The position numbers and the translations under genes were made by a program. Shown piece after piece: positions 35,262 through 43,767 of a stretch of DNA of 64,000 nt. Under the pieces are notes generated by a model. That model saw nothing but the letters and a program-made list of their open reading frames with translations, did not search any database and was not told the origin of the DNA. Within the stretch, counting starts at the first letter, position 1. Each line of letters opens with the position of its first letter. Source of the DNA: Kordia sp965283645 (GTDB taxonomy: Bacteria > Bacteroidota > Bacteroidia > Flavobacteriales > Flavobacteriaceae); assembly GCF_965283645.1 (NCBI RefSeq), contig NZ_CBDIPG010000001.1, positions 3,844,001-3,908,000 of the forward strand, read 5' to 3'.

Positions 35262-35269
35262 TATCTTTG
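35262..35269 (+). promoter_or_regulatory. -7 box of the mevalonate operon
   Basis: TATCTTTG is a perfect TAnnTTTG box 21 bases upstream of the mvaD ATG. Confidence 0.6.
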
Positions 35270-35289
35270 CTTAAATTTTAAAATCGTCC

Positions 35290-36372
35290 ATGGAAATAGC
35301 AACATTTCTACCGAAAAATTATACCAAAAGTATTGACAACGGAACTGTCACTTGGAAATCGCCAAGTAATATTGCACTCATCAAATATTGGGGGAAAAAG
35401 GAAGATCAAATTCCACAAAATCCTTCTATCAGTTTTACATTAGATGCTTGTGCAACTACGACAACATTGACTTACAAAAAACGAGAAAACGCTGCAAGTG
35501 ACTTCTCTTTTGAGTTATACTTTGAAGGAAAACACAAGGACGATTTTAAGCCGAAAATCAACACATTTTTAAATAGAATAGAAAAATATCTTCCATTTTT
35601 AAAGGAATATGATTTCACCATTGAAACCTCAAATTCCTTTCCACACAGTAGCGGAATTGCATCTTCAGCTTCTGGAATGAGCGCGTTAGCATTATGTTTG
35701 ATGAGTTTAGAAAAAGAACTCAATCCGACAATGACCGACGAAGATTTTAATAAAAAAGCATCGTTTTTAGCACGATTAGGTTCTGGAAGCGCAAGTAGAA
35801 GCATAGAAGGCGATTTAATTGTTTGGGGAACACATGAAGATACCATTGGAAGCAACGACTTGTATGCGGTAAAATATCCATACAAAGTACACGACGTTTT
35901 TAAAAACTTTCACGATACAATTCTATTGGTTGACAAAGGAGAAAAGCAAGTGAGTAGCACGGTTGGACATAATTTAATGCACAATCATCCATTTGCAGCA
36001 CAACGTTTTGCGCAAGCACATGAAAACCTAACCAAAATACAATCGGTTTTAGCAGATGGAGATTTGGACGAATTTATTGCCATTGTGGAAAGTGAAGCCT
36101 TAACACTTCATGCCATGATGATGACGTCAATGCCGTATTTCATCTTAATGAAACCAAATACGTTGGAAATTATCAATCGCATTTGGAAATTTCGTCAAGA
36201 ATCAGGAACACATATTTGCTTTACGTTGGATGCAGGCGCAAATGTGCACATATTATATCCTGAAAACGAAAATGAAAAAATATATCCATTCATTCAAAAT
36301 GAATTGGTAAAATTTTGCCAAAATGGACACCACATTTGTGATAGAATAGGTTTTGGAGCAAAAAAAGCGTAA
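35290..36372 (+). CDS. mvaD: Diphosphomevalonate decarboxylase
   Basis: 360 residues, GHMP superfamily. The N-terminal WKSPSNIALIKYWGKKE is the hallmark of mevalonate diphosphate decarboxylases. The ATP loop is PHSSGIASSASGMSALAL and the catalytic Asp/Arg region is ARLGSGSASRSIEG. The protein converts diphosphomevalonate to isopentenyl diphosphate with ATP. It is the first gene of a run with mevalonate kinase and a UbiA prenyltransferase, so isoprenoid precursors are made through mevalonate. Confidence 0.93.
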   Translation: MEIATFLPKNYTKSIDNGTVTWKSPSNIALIKYWGKKEDQIPQNPSISFTLDACATTTTLTYKKRENAASDFSFELYFEGKHKDDFKPKINTFLNRIEKYLPFLKEYDFTIETSNSFPHSSGIASSASGMSALALCLMSLEKELNPTMTDEDFNKKASFLARLGSGSASRSIEGDLIVWGTHEDTIGSNDLYAVKYPYKVHDVFKNFHDTILLVDKGEKQVSSTVGHNLMHNHPFAAQRFAQAHENLTKIQSVLADGDLDEFIAIVESEALTLHAMMMTSMPYFILMKPNTLEIINRIWKFRQESGTHICFTLDAGANVHILYPENENEKIYPFIQNELVKFCQNGHHICDRIGFGAKKA

Positions 36373-36408
36373 TTTTACATATATAAAAAGCCTCAAATTG
36401 AAGTGAAC

Positions 36409-37338
36409 ATGAACGGACCACTTTTTTATTCAAAAATTTTACTCTTTGGAGAATACGGAATTATTAAAGATTCTAAAGGACTCTCAATTCCTTATAATTT
36501 CTACAAAGGCGCATTGAAAATTGACGAAAACCCTTCGCAAGAAGCAATCGATTCAAACAAAAGCTTGGTGAAATTTGCAGATCATTTGGATGCTTTAGAA
36601 GATCGTTTAGTGACGTTTGATACTGCATTGTTAAAAAGTGATTTAGCTAAAGGAATGTATTTCGATTCTTCAATTCCGCAAGGATATGGCGTTGGAAGTT
36701 CTGGAGCGTTAGTAGCTTCTATTTATGATAAATATGCATATAATAAAATTACAGTTTTAGAAAACTTAACGAGAGAAAAATTGCTAAAATTGAAAGCTAT
36801 TTTTGGTGCAATGGAATCATTCTTTCATGGAAAAAGTTCTGGTTTAGATCCGTTAAACAGTTACTTAAGCTTACCAATATTAATCAATTCGAAAGATAAT
36901 ATTGAACCTACAGGAATTCCTTCTCAAAACGAAGCTGGAAACGGCGCGGTATTTTTATTAGATAGCGGAATTATTGGGGAAACTGCTCCAATGGTCAATA
37001 TTTTTATGGAAAACATGAAGCAAGAAGGTTTTCGTAAAATGCTAAAAAATCAGTTTATCAAACACACAGATTCGTGTGTGGAAGATTTCTTAAAAGGAGA
37101 TGTGAAATCATTATTTGGAAATTTAAAATCATTGTCTAAAGTGGTTTTCAATAACTTCAAGCCAATGATTCCTAAACAATTTCATTCTCTTTGGAAACAA
37201 GGAATTGAAACAAACGATTACTACCTAAAACTTTGTGGCTCTGGTGGTGGTGGATACATTCTTGGATTCACACAAAACATCAACAAAACGAAAGAAACAT
37301 TAAAAGATTACAAACTGGAAGTAGTCTATAACTTCTAA
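36409..37338 (+). CDS. Mevalonate kinase-like GHMP kinase
   Basis: About 309 residues from the ATG at 36409; a GTG two codons earlier is possible. The start MNGPLFYSKILLFGEYGIIK is a GHMP substrate loop. The ATP loop is PQGYGVGSSGALVASI. The catalytic Asp region is HGKSSGLDPLNSYLS and the C-terminal Gly-rich motif is LKLCGSGGGGYILGF. It lies 36 bases after mvaD. Phosphorylation of mevalonate is the natural reading, although phosphomevalonate kinase activity cannot be excluded from sequence. Confidence 0.85.
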   Translation: MNGPLFYSKILLFGEYGIIKDSKGLSIPYNFYKGALKIDENPSQEAIDSNKSLVKFADHLDALEDRLVTFDTALLKSDLAKGMYFDSSIPQGYGVGSSGALVASIYDKYAYNKITVLENLTREKLLKLKAIFGAMESFFHGKSSGLDPLNSYLSLPILINSKDNIEPTGIPSQNEAGNGAVFLLDSGIIGETAPMVNIFMENMKQEGFRKMLKNQFIKHTDSCVEDFLKGDVKSLFGNLKSLSKVVFNNFKPMIPKQFHSLWKQGIETNDYYLKLCGSGGGGYILGFTQNINKTKETLKDYKLEVVYNF

Positions 37339-37351
37339 AGTGTAGACACAC

Positions 37352-38266
37352 ATGTTATCTAGAAAACGCAAGCTATTTTACTATAAACTCTTCAGCTTGT
37401 TTTCTGTTGTAAGAGGCTATAATATTCTCATTATCGTAATTGCACAATATTTGGCGGCTAAATTTATTTTGGCTCCCAAAAAAGGCTTTATGGAAATAGC
37501 TTTTGACGGTCGTTTGTTTGCATTAATCTTTGCTTCGGCAGTTGCCATTGCCGCAGGATATATCATCAATAATTTTTACGACGCAGAAAAAGATTTAATC
37601 AACAGACCTAAAAAGTCAATGTTAGATCGGTTGGTAAGTCAACGTACAAAAATAGCAACGTACTTTACACTAAACTTTATTTCGGTTGTAATAGCAAGTT
37701 TTGCATCGTTGAATGCGGTAATCTTCTTTTCGGCGTATATTTTCGGAATTTGGTTTTATTCACACAAAATGAAAAAGATTCCATTCTTAGGAAATCTTAC
37801 ATCAGCCATATTGGCAATTACACCTTTCTTTACGGTTTTTATCTATTACAGAAACTTAAGTAGCGTCATTTTTGTGCATGCAGCTTTCCTCTTTTTATTA
37901 ATTCTCATCCGTGAATTCATCAAAGATTTAGAAAATATCAAAGGCGATTTGGCACAAGATTACAAAACCATTCCAATCATTTATGGTGAAAAAGTATCCA
38001 AAGGACTCATCACGTTATCGGTAATCATTGCTATATCAGTCACGATCTTTTTAGTTTCTCAATACGATACAGGATACATGCGTTTTTACTTTTGCGGAAG
38101 TATTCTATTACTGATTTTTTCTGTTGTAGTATTGTACAGAGCAACTGCAAGATCGCACTATTTATTACTTCATAACATATTAAAATTCATTATTGTAGCA
38201 GGTGTTTTCAGTATTCCATTACTAAATATAGATTCTATTCTGAATAAAATTACAACTGTTTTGTGA
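37352..38266 (+). CDS. UbiA-family prenyltransferase (GGGP geranylgeranyltransferase-like)
   Basis: 304 residues with eight or nine membrane helices. The two Asp-rich motifs are NNFYDAEKDLINRPKKSM and REFIKDLENIKGDLAQDYKT, which bind the prenyl diphosphate through Mg2+. It lies 13 bases after the mevalonate kinase gene, so substrate supply and use are encoded together. Bacteroidota homologues are often called geranylgeranylglycerol-phosphate geranylgeranyltransferase, an archaeal-type lipid step. Other prenyl acceptors remain possible. Confidence 0.82.
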   Translation: MLSRKRKLFYYKLFSLFSVVRGYNILIIVIAQYLAAKFILAPKKGFMEIAFDGRLFALIFASAVAIAAGYIINNFYDAEKDLINRPKKSMLDRLVSQRTKIATYFTLNFISVVIASFASLNAVIFFSAYIFGIWFYSHKMKKIPFLGNLTSAILAITPFFTVFIYYRNLSSVIFVHAAFLFLLILIREFIKDLENIKGDLAQDYKTIPIIYGEKVSKGLITLSVIIAISVTIFLVSQYDTGYMRFYFCGSILLLIFSVVVLYRATARSHYLLLHNILKFIIVAGVFSIPLLNIDSILNKITTVL

Positions 38267-38357
38267 TAAAAAGTCGCAAATAATTCAAAATTGTTAAAGC
38301 GATTTGGAAGTGCGTTTTTCTTCGTGAAAATTGGTAATTTGTAGCAAAAATAAAGCT

Positions 38358-39314
38358 ATGTCATCTTCACATGAATTAAAAGTCGCGTTGGCGCAAATTT
38401 CCCCAGTTTGGTTAGATAAATCAAAAACACTTGACAAAATAAAAGAGCAAATTTTCAACGCAAGCAAAGAAAACTGTGAACTCATTGTTTTTGGCGAAGC
38501 ATTATTGCCAGGCTATCCGTTTTGGGTAGCAAATACAAATGGTGCAGCGTTTGATTCTACTATACAAAAAGAAATTCATAGCCATTATGTACAAAATTCG
38601 GTTCAAGTTGAAAAAGGTGATTTAGATGAAATTTGCAACTTAGCAAAGCAACACAATATTGCTATTTATTTAGGCTTAATGGAACGCGCAGTAGACAGAG
38701 GCGGACATAGTATTTACTGTTCATTAGGGTACATTAACCAAAATGGAAGTATAGAATCGATGCACAGAAAATTAATGCCAACGTATGAAGAACGCTTAAC
38801 GTGGGCAAGTGGCGACGGAAATGGTTTAAAAGTACATCCATTAAAAGATTTTACTGTTGGTGGGCTCAATTGTTGGGAAAACTGGATGCCGTTACCAAGA
38901 GCTGCGTTATATGGAATGGGTGAAAATTTACACATTGCAGTTTGGCCAGGAAGCGAAGTAAATACTAAAGATATTACTCGATTTATTGCCCGCGAATCAC
39001 GATCATATGTAATTTCTGTGTCTAGTTTGATGCGAAAAGAAGACATTCCAGACAATGTCCCGCATTTGGAAGAAATCTTAAAAAATGTTCCTGATGAATT
39101 GGCAAATGGCGGATCGTGTATTGCACAACCTAATGGCGAATGGTTACTTGAGCCAGTATTACACAAAGAAGGTTTACTGATTGCTACGCTCGATTTTAAC
39201 AGCGTTTTAGAAGAACGACAAAACTTTGATGCTGTCGGACATTATTCGCGCCCAGATGTAACGCAACTCACCGTAAACAGAGAACGTCAAAGTACGATTA
39301 AAATAAAGGATTAG
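38358..39314 (+). CDS. Nitrilase (branch 1-type carbon-nitrogen hydrolase)
   Basis: About 318 residues from the ATG at 38358; a TTG 27 bases upstream is in frame but less likely. The catalytic triad is visible: Glu in LIVFGEALLPGYPFW, Lys in HRKLMPTYEERLTW and Cys in VGGLNCWENWMPLPRAALY. The GGL-CWE context is typical of true nitrilases and not of amidases. It would hydrolyse an organic nitrile to the acid and ammonia; the natural substrate is unknown. It follows the UbiA gene after 91 bases. Confidence 0.88.
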   Translation: MSSSHELKVALAQISPVWLDKSKTLDKIKEQIFNASKENCELIVFGEALLPGYPFWVANTNGAAFDSTIQKEIHSHYVQNSVQVEKGDLDEICNLAKQHNIAIYLGLMERAVDRGGHSIYCSLGYINQNGSIESMHRKLMPTYEERLTWASGDGNGLKVHPLKDFTVGGLNCWENWMPLPRAALYGMGENLHIAVWPGSEVNTKDITRFIARESRSYVISVSSLMRKEDIPDNVPHLEEILKNVPDELANGGSCIAQPNGEWLLEPVLHKEGLLIATLDFNSVLEERQNFDAVGHYSRPDVTQLTVNRERQSTIKIKD

Positions 39315-39401
39315 GTTAGGAGTTGATACTGAATAAATTACCTTTTTTAAAACTATAAAACGAATAATTGAATGTAGCTTCGTTTATCATAAATTAAAAA
39401 G

Positions 39402-39409
39402 TATCTTTG
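39402..39409 (+). promoter_or_regulatory. -7 box of the RluB-like gene
   Basis: TATCTTTG, a perfect TAnnTTTG match, lies 25 bases upstream of the ATG at 39435. Confidence 0.6.
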
Positions 39410-39434
39410 CGCAAAATTTATAGCATATAGTACA

Positions 39435-40370
39435 ATGGCAAAAGAACGACACGGAAAGAGTAAAGTGAAGTCTGGCAGTAAAGATAATGGAGGAAAAAAG
39501 CCTTTCAATAAGAAGAAATCTTTTGAAGGGAAAAAGCCTTTCGATGGAAAAAAGTCTTCTGATGGAGAGCGATCTTTTGAAGGAAAGAAGCCTTTTGATG
39601 GGAAAAAGCCAAATTACAGAAAGAAGTCAACTGCACCAAAAGCAAAATCATCAAGCAATCCAAATGAGATTCGCTTAAACAAATATATTTCAAATTCAGG
39701 TATTTGCTCACGTCGTGAAGCAGATATGCACATTTCTATTGGAAGTGTGACGGTAAATGGTAAAGTAATCACGGAAATGGGTTACAAGGTACAACTGAAT
39801 GACGAAGTTCGTTTTGATGGAAGAATTATCAATCCTGAAAAAATAGAATATGTATTACTAAACAAACCAAAAGGATTTTTGGTTACTACAAAAGACGAGA
39901 AAGATCGTAAAACGGTAATGGATTTAGTAGCTACGGCAACAAAATCTAGAATTGTACCTGTAGGTCGTTTGGAACGTCAATCAACAGGATTATTATTGTT
40001 TACGAATGATGGTGAATTGGCAAGAAAATTAACCGATCCAAGTCAAAGAGTACGTAAAATATACCATGTTGAACTTGATCGAAATATAAGTCAAGCAGAT
40101 TTCAATAAAATTAAAGATGGAGTTAATATCCGAGGAAATGTATTTGAAGTTGATGAAATTTCTTGGATTCATGGAGCTTCAAAACGTGAAGTTGGAATCA
40201 AAGTAAGTTCTGGAAGCAACGGATTGGTAAAAGCAATTTTTGAGCATTTATCGTATACTGTAGCTCGTTTGGATAGAGTGCTGTTTGCAGGATTGACGAA
40301 AAAAGATTTGCCAAGAAGTAATTGGCGACATTTAACAGCTCAGGAAGTTATAAATTTAAAAAACTTATAA
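39435..40370 (+). CDS. RluB-like pseudouridine synthase homologue with Asp-to-Glu change and Lys-rich repeat tail
   Basis: 311 residues. Residues 1-75 are a low-complexity basic tail built from imperfect KKPFDGKKS/KKSFEGKK units. An S4 domain (IRLNKYISNSGICSRREADM) and a RsuA-type catalytic domain follow. The catalytic motif reads VGRLERQSTGLLLFTNDG, with Glu at 180 where all active synthases have Asp (codon GAA at 39972-39974). The remainder (LNKPKGFLVTTKDEKDRKTV, NWRHLTAQEV) is intact. It may be an RNA-binding protein without the isomerase reaction. A terminator follows. Confidence 0.85.
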   Translation: MAKERHGKSKVKSGSKDNGGKKPFNKKKSFEGKKPFDGKKSSDGERSFEGKKPFDGKKPNYRKKSTAPKAKSSSNPNEIRLNKYISNSGICSRREADMHISIGSVTVNGKVITEMGYKVQLNDEVRFDGRIINPEKIEYVLLNKPKGFLVTTKDEKDRKTVMDLVATATKSRIVPVGRLERQSTGLLLFTNDGELARKLTDPSQRVRKIYHVELDRNISQADFNKIKDGVNIRGNVFEVDEISWIHGASKREVGIKVSSGSNGLVKAIFEHLSYTVARLDRVLFAGLTKKDLPRSNWRHLTAQEVINLKNL

Positions 40371-40380
40371 AAAAATAAAG

Positions 40381-40398
40381 CCTCTCAATTTTGGGAGG
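40381..40398. terminator. Rho-independent terminator
   Basis: CCTCTCAA pairs with TTGGGAGG (one wobble pair) and is followed by TTTTTTTG on the plus strand. An A run upstream also serves the convergent gene ending at 40409. Confidence 0.8.
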
Positions 40399-40408
40399 TT
40401 TTTTTGTT

Positions 40409-41173
40409 TTAATACGATTCACAAATATATTTTCTAATCATATATGGTGTAATTTTCTTCAATGTTTTTCCAGTTTCTGGATGCAAGCCATATGATGTGA
40501 AAAAATCTAATTCTCCATTTGCAGATTTTTGATACCATAGATTTTCACTTCCATCGAGTTTAAAAAAAGTATAATTACAATCTGGATTTACTTTTGCAAA
40601 ATTCTTTATTCGCTCGTGTTTATACAGTTTTAAATTTTCCATTCCATACTTATTCACGTTAAAAGGAACTTCTACACAATGGTTATTATTCCAAATCATC
40701 CAGCGTTGCCGATCAATCATGTACAATCCAAAATACAGTAGAAAAATTAGAGAACAGAAAATTAGGGTTACCTTATTTTTATGAATCACAATCTTTAATT
40801 TCTCACCAAGAGAAGTTGGTTCACTCTTCACTTTTTTGGAAGTTTTTATAGGATTATCAAGCTTCTGTTCTGTAATAGAAAACTCTTCCTTTTCGACTCT
40901 ATTTTTAATTACAAATTCTTCATAACTTTCATAGCCCAAATAGCAACAAAGGCAGTTTGCTACAGCGCTTTTTAGCTCTAAACTTTCATCTTCTTTCAGG
41001 GCTGAATTATACTTATTTCGCAGACTCTTTTCATGATATTGAAAACGACATTCTTCCAACATATAATCTGAAATTTTTTTAGCCAACGCAGTAATGGACA
41101 TGTTTACGCCCGTAGCTGCTTTGGCTTCTTCTTTTGCTTTCTTAAAAGCACTTAGTACTAATTGTTTATGCAT
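40409..41173 (-). CDS. Uncharacterised protein with one membrane helix
   Basis: 254 residues. The cytoplasmic N-terminal half is helical (about 1-105, ALAKKISDYMLEECRFQYHE and VANCLCCYLGYESYEEFVI). A single membrane helix lies at about 130-147 (VTLIFCSLIFLLYFGLYMI), then an external domain with two Cys and many aromatics (HCVEVPFNVNKYGMENLKLY). The N-terminal part looks like a small DNA- or protein-binding helical domain of the kind found in flavobacterial membrane proteins. Function unknown. Confidence 0.7.
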   Translation of the reverse strand: MHKQLVLSAFKKAKEEAKAATGVNMSITALAKKISDYMLEECRFQYHEKSLRNKYNSALKEDESLELKSAVANCLCCYLGYESYEEFVIKNRVEKEEFSITEQKLDNPIKTSKKVKSEPTSLGEKLKIVIHKNKVTLIFCSLIFLLYFGLYMIDRQRWMIWNNNHCVEVPFNVNKYGMENLKLYKHERIKNFAKVNPDCNYTFFKLDGSENLWYQKSANGELDFFTSYGLHPETGKTLKKITPYMIRKYICESY

Positions 41174-41560
41174 GACTTGTAGTTTTTAGGATTCTTTTCC
41201 AACAAAGCGTCAACTAGAATCATACATGAAAAATGAAGGGAAATAACTTTCCCTAAACTTTCCCGAACTCTTCCTTAAACCTTCCATTAATTCCAACAAT
41301 TCCTCAGTTAATTTGCTTCAGAAATATTTCTCAAACTGAAGTTTAAATCAACTTGATCTCCTGCATTTAATACTCGGTTTATTCTTGAGATAAGAAGCAA
41401 TAGGACGGCTCCCGGAAGTAGCTACACTATCTGCAATTGTCTCTACACTTCCTAAAACACAAGAAAACGGCGCCTTTTCTATTTCAACGTGTTGCTGTTG
41501 ATGAACACACTGAGTATTCCTCGGACAGCAACACTTATGTCCAATTTTAATTCTAACAAA
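41174..41560. other. 387-base gap without a clear gene
   Basis: A small hairpin lies at 41237-41254 (AGGGAAA-TAAC-TTTCCCT). An unusually GC-rich stretch is at 41400-41480. On the minus strand, a frame from about 41577 to 41353 is open for about 70 codons and would be Cys-rich (CCCPRNTQC...) but has no ATG. No gene is called. Confidence 0.5.
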
Positions 41561-41740
41561 ATGAAAAAATTCAGCTTAATAATACTTACGGTTTTCCTCA
41601 ATGGAGCAATATTTTCTTGTACACCGAACTCAATTGCAGAAGATGAAATACAATATAAACACCAAGCCACTGAAGGTGATGATGGTGAAGTTTTACCAGA
41701 TGAAGAAGATGATGATGATATTAGCAGTACAGGAAACTAA
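41561..41740 (+). CDS. Short acidic lipoprotein
   Basis: 59 residues from the ATG at 41561. The signal ends in a lipobox (NGAIFSCTPN, Cys at 20) and is followed by a short mature part with an acidic tail (GEVLPDEEDDDDISSTGN). An open frame extends 24 codons upstream, but the hydrophobic signal starts at this Met. It lies 37 bases before the split sensor-kinase gene and may be part of that signalling unit. Function unknown. Confidence 0.65.
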   Translation: MKKFSLIILTVFLNGAIFSCTPNSIAEDEIQYKHQATEGDDGEVLPDEEDDDDISSTGN

Positions 41741-41777
41741 TCGTTTCTTATAATAATATTTTTACTATTTTAGAAGG

Positions 41778-42032
41778 ATGAAACTACTACCAGCGACATC
41801 CTTCTTTTTATTTTTTATACTATTGCTTCTAATAGTGTCGTGTGATACTGAACAAAATGATACCCAAACATTAGAAGAAGATCAAGCTCTTGTAGCATTA
41901 GATTCAGTTGTCAAAGAAAAAATTAGAATAAAGGAATTAAATAGCGCACTTATACTTCTTCACAAAGAATTAAGGTTAAGTAGAATCAAAGAAAATAAGT
42001 TTTTATATAAAAAAATCTCTTTTAAGACTTGA
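41778..42032 (+). CDS. N-terminal fragment of a split TPR sensor kinase (lipoprotein signal)
   Basis: 84 residues ending at a TGA. The start has a lipoprotein-type signal (LLLLIVSCDTE, Cys at 22), then a helical stretch (LNSALILLHKELRLSRIKEN). The downstream frame is closed by stops until about 41980 and then continues this helix smoothly. Skipping one A in the seven-A run at 42009-42015 joins the frames as KFLYKK then SLLRLESFYRKNS. This is therefore the 5' part of the gene that continues at 42070-43761. Confidence 0.75.
   Translation: MKLLPATSFFLFFILLLLIVSCDTEQNDTQTLEEDQALVALDSVVKEKIRIKELNSALILLHKELRLSRIKENKFLYKKISFKT
42009..42015 (+). other. Seven-A homopolymer at the frame break
   Basis: Removing one A (or slipping by one base) fuses the reading frames of the 5' fragment and the kinase body. 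It may be phase variation, programmed slippage, a real inactivating mutation or a sequencing error. Confidence 0.7.
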
Positions 42033-42069
42033 AAGCTTTTATAGAAAAAATAGCACATATGATTCTGCA

Positions 42070-43761
42070 ATGTTTTATGCAGATACATTATATGAAACAG
42101 CTAAACTTTATACAGATACACTGTATATGGCTAAAGCAAGATCTAGAAAAGGACTCATTTATAAAAAACAAAGTAAACTTCAATTGTCATATAAAAACTA
42201 CTTAGAAGCTAAAGAACTGTATTTGAGTATAGATGATAGTTTGAATGTAGGTAAAAAGCTGAATGACATTGCAAATTTAGAAAAAAGCATAGGTAATTTT
42301 GGCGCTAGTCAGTTAACTGCTCTAGATGGACTTGTATATGCAGAAAAATCAAATGATGTACCAACACTAAGTGGTTTATATTTCATAATTGCAGTAGCAG
42401 CGAAAGAAAAAGGAGATTTAAAAATTGCAGAAAAGAGAATAGACGAAGCTTTAGCATTAGCAAAAACATCAAGTGGAATCGAAAAAATAAAGCCTGAACA
42501 TGTTGAAACATATAAAAATACGAAGGCCAACATCCTTCAAGAAATAGGAGAGTATGATTTGGCTGTTGTAATATATGAAAACCTGTTGATTGACGCTAAT
42601 AGTAATATAAGTGAAATAGAAAAAGCCCGTATCCGTGGTAATCTAGCATATACATTATTCCTAAAAAACAATTATAATAAGCGTTCAGACTCTTTGTTAA
42701 AAAGTTCGTTATCAATATATAAGGAGTTGAATTATACCGAAGGTTTTTTTTCAATTTATCTTAAATTAGCAAAAATCAATAAAAATAAAGACAGATCAAC
42801 TTATAAAAAGTATGTTGCTGATGCACTAAAATATGCAAGAGAGTCTGATAACGAAAATTCTCTTCTTGAAGCATTAGAACTAAAAATGTCTGTTGACTTT
42901 AGTGATTCTGATTTAAAAGAATATGTAGAAATAGGAAAACGAATTAAGCTCAAAGAACAAGCTTCAGAGAGTTTGATTGCGAATGCAAAATATGATTATA
43001 AAAAAGAAGAGAACCAGAAAATAAAAGCGCAGAATCAAGTAATAATTTCCGAGAATGATAAAATTTTAGCTGAGAAAAAAACTGCTCAATCTAGAAATTT
43101 ATTACTTATTGTCTTATTGATATTCATAGTTACGATCGTTATTATTTATTTCATCTACCAAAAAATAAAACGTCGTCATAAAATTGAAAAAGTAAAAACG
43201 GTTCATACTACAGAAGCACGAATTTCTTCTAAAGTACATGACGAACTTGCCAATGATGTCTACAAACTGATGACACAACTAGAAACTTCTGAACCTAATA
43301 AAGAAATGGTATTGGATAAATTGGACTCTATCTACAATAATGCACGTGATATTTCAAAGCAAATTCAAAATGTTGATACAGGAAAAGGATTTCCTGATGA
43401 ACTCAATAATTTGCTTCGTAGTTACCAATCGGATGATGTAAATGTTTTATTAAAACGCTACGAAGTAGAAATTTGGAAAGATATTTCTTCACACATAAAA
43501 ACAACTATTTACCGAGTATTACAAGAATTGTTAACCAATATGAAAAAACACAGTGATGCAGCATTGGTAGTCGTTTCCATAGAAAAAGCCAATAAAAAAT
43601 TATTCATCCAATATATCGATAATGGGAAAGGGTTTTCTGAGGAAATTTCAAAGAATGGACTCCAAAATGCGGAAAACCGTATTCATGCAATCCAAGGATC
43701 GCTTACTTTTGATACAGAACTTCATAAGGGTTGTAAGTTCACTATTAATGTTCCAGTATGA
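42070..43761 (+). CDS. TPR sensor histidine kinase (body of the split gene)
   Basis: 563 residues from the first Met, but coding similarity clearly begins earlier (about 42016, SLLRLESFYRKNSTYDS). TPRs cover about 1-310 (YMAKARSRKGLIYKKQSKLQ, VVIYENLLIDANSN). A coiled coil and one membrane helix follow (about 343-361, LLLIVLLIFIVTIVIIYFIY). Next is a HisKA_3-like helix with the phospho-His in SSKVHDELANDVYKLM, and a HATPase (LQELLTNMKKHSDAALVVV, YIDNGKGFSEE). It is NarX/DesK-like. The response regulator starts seven bases downstream. With the upstream signal, the TPRs would face the periplasm. Confidence 0.85.
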   Translation: MFYADTLYETAKLYTDTLYMAKARSRKGLIYKKQSKLQLSYKNYLEAKELYLSIDDSLNVGKKLNDIANLEKSIGNFGASQLTALDGLVYAEKSNDVPTLSGLYFIIAVAAKEKGDLKIAEKRIDEALALAKTSSGIEKIKPEHVETYKNTKANILQEIGEYDLAVVIYENLLIDANSNISEIEKARIRGNLAYTLFLKNNYNKRSDSLLKSSLSIYKELNYTEGFFSIYLKLAKINKNKDRSTYKKYVADALKYARESDNENSLLEALELKMSVDFSDSDLKEYVEIGKRIKLKEQASESLIANAKYDYKKEENQKIKAQNQVIISENDKILAEKKTAQSRNLLLIVLLIFIVTIVIIYFIYQKIKRRHKIEKVKTVHTTEARISSKVHDELANDVYKLMTQLETSEPNKEMVLDKLDSIYNNARDISKQIQNVDTGKGFPDELNNLLRSYQSDDVNVLLKRYEVEIWKDISSHIKTTIYRVLQELLTNMKKHSDAALVVVSIEKANKKLFIQYIDNGKGFSEEISKNGLQNAENRIHAIQGSLTFDTELHKGCKFTINVPV

Positions 43762-43767
43762 TAGCCT

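Noticed and set aside
41479..41670. 63-codon minus-strand frame opposite the small acidic lipoprotein
   Set aside because: It is the antisense shadow of a lipoprotein signal; no independent features.
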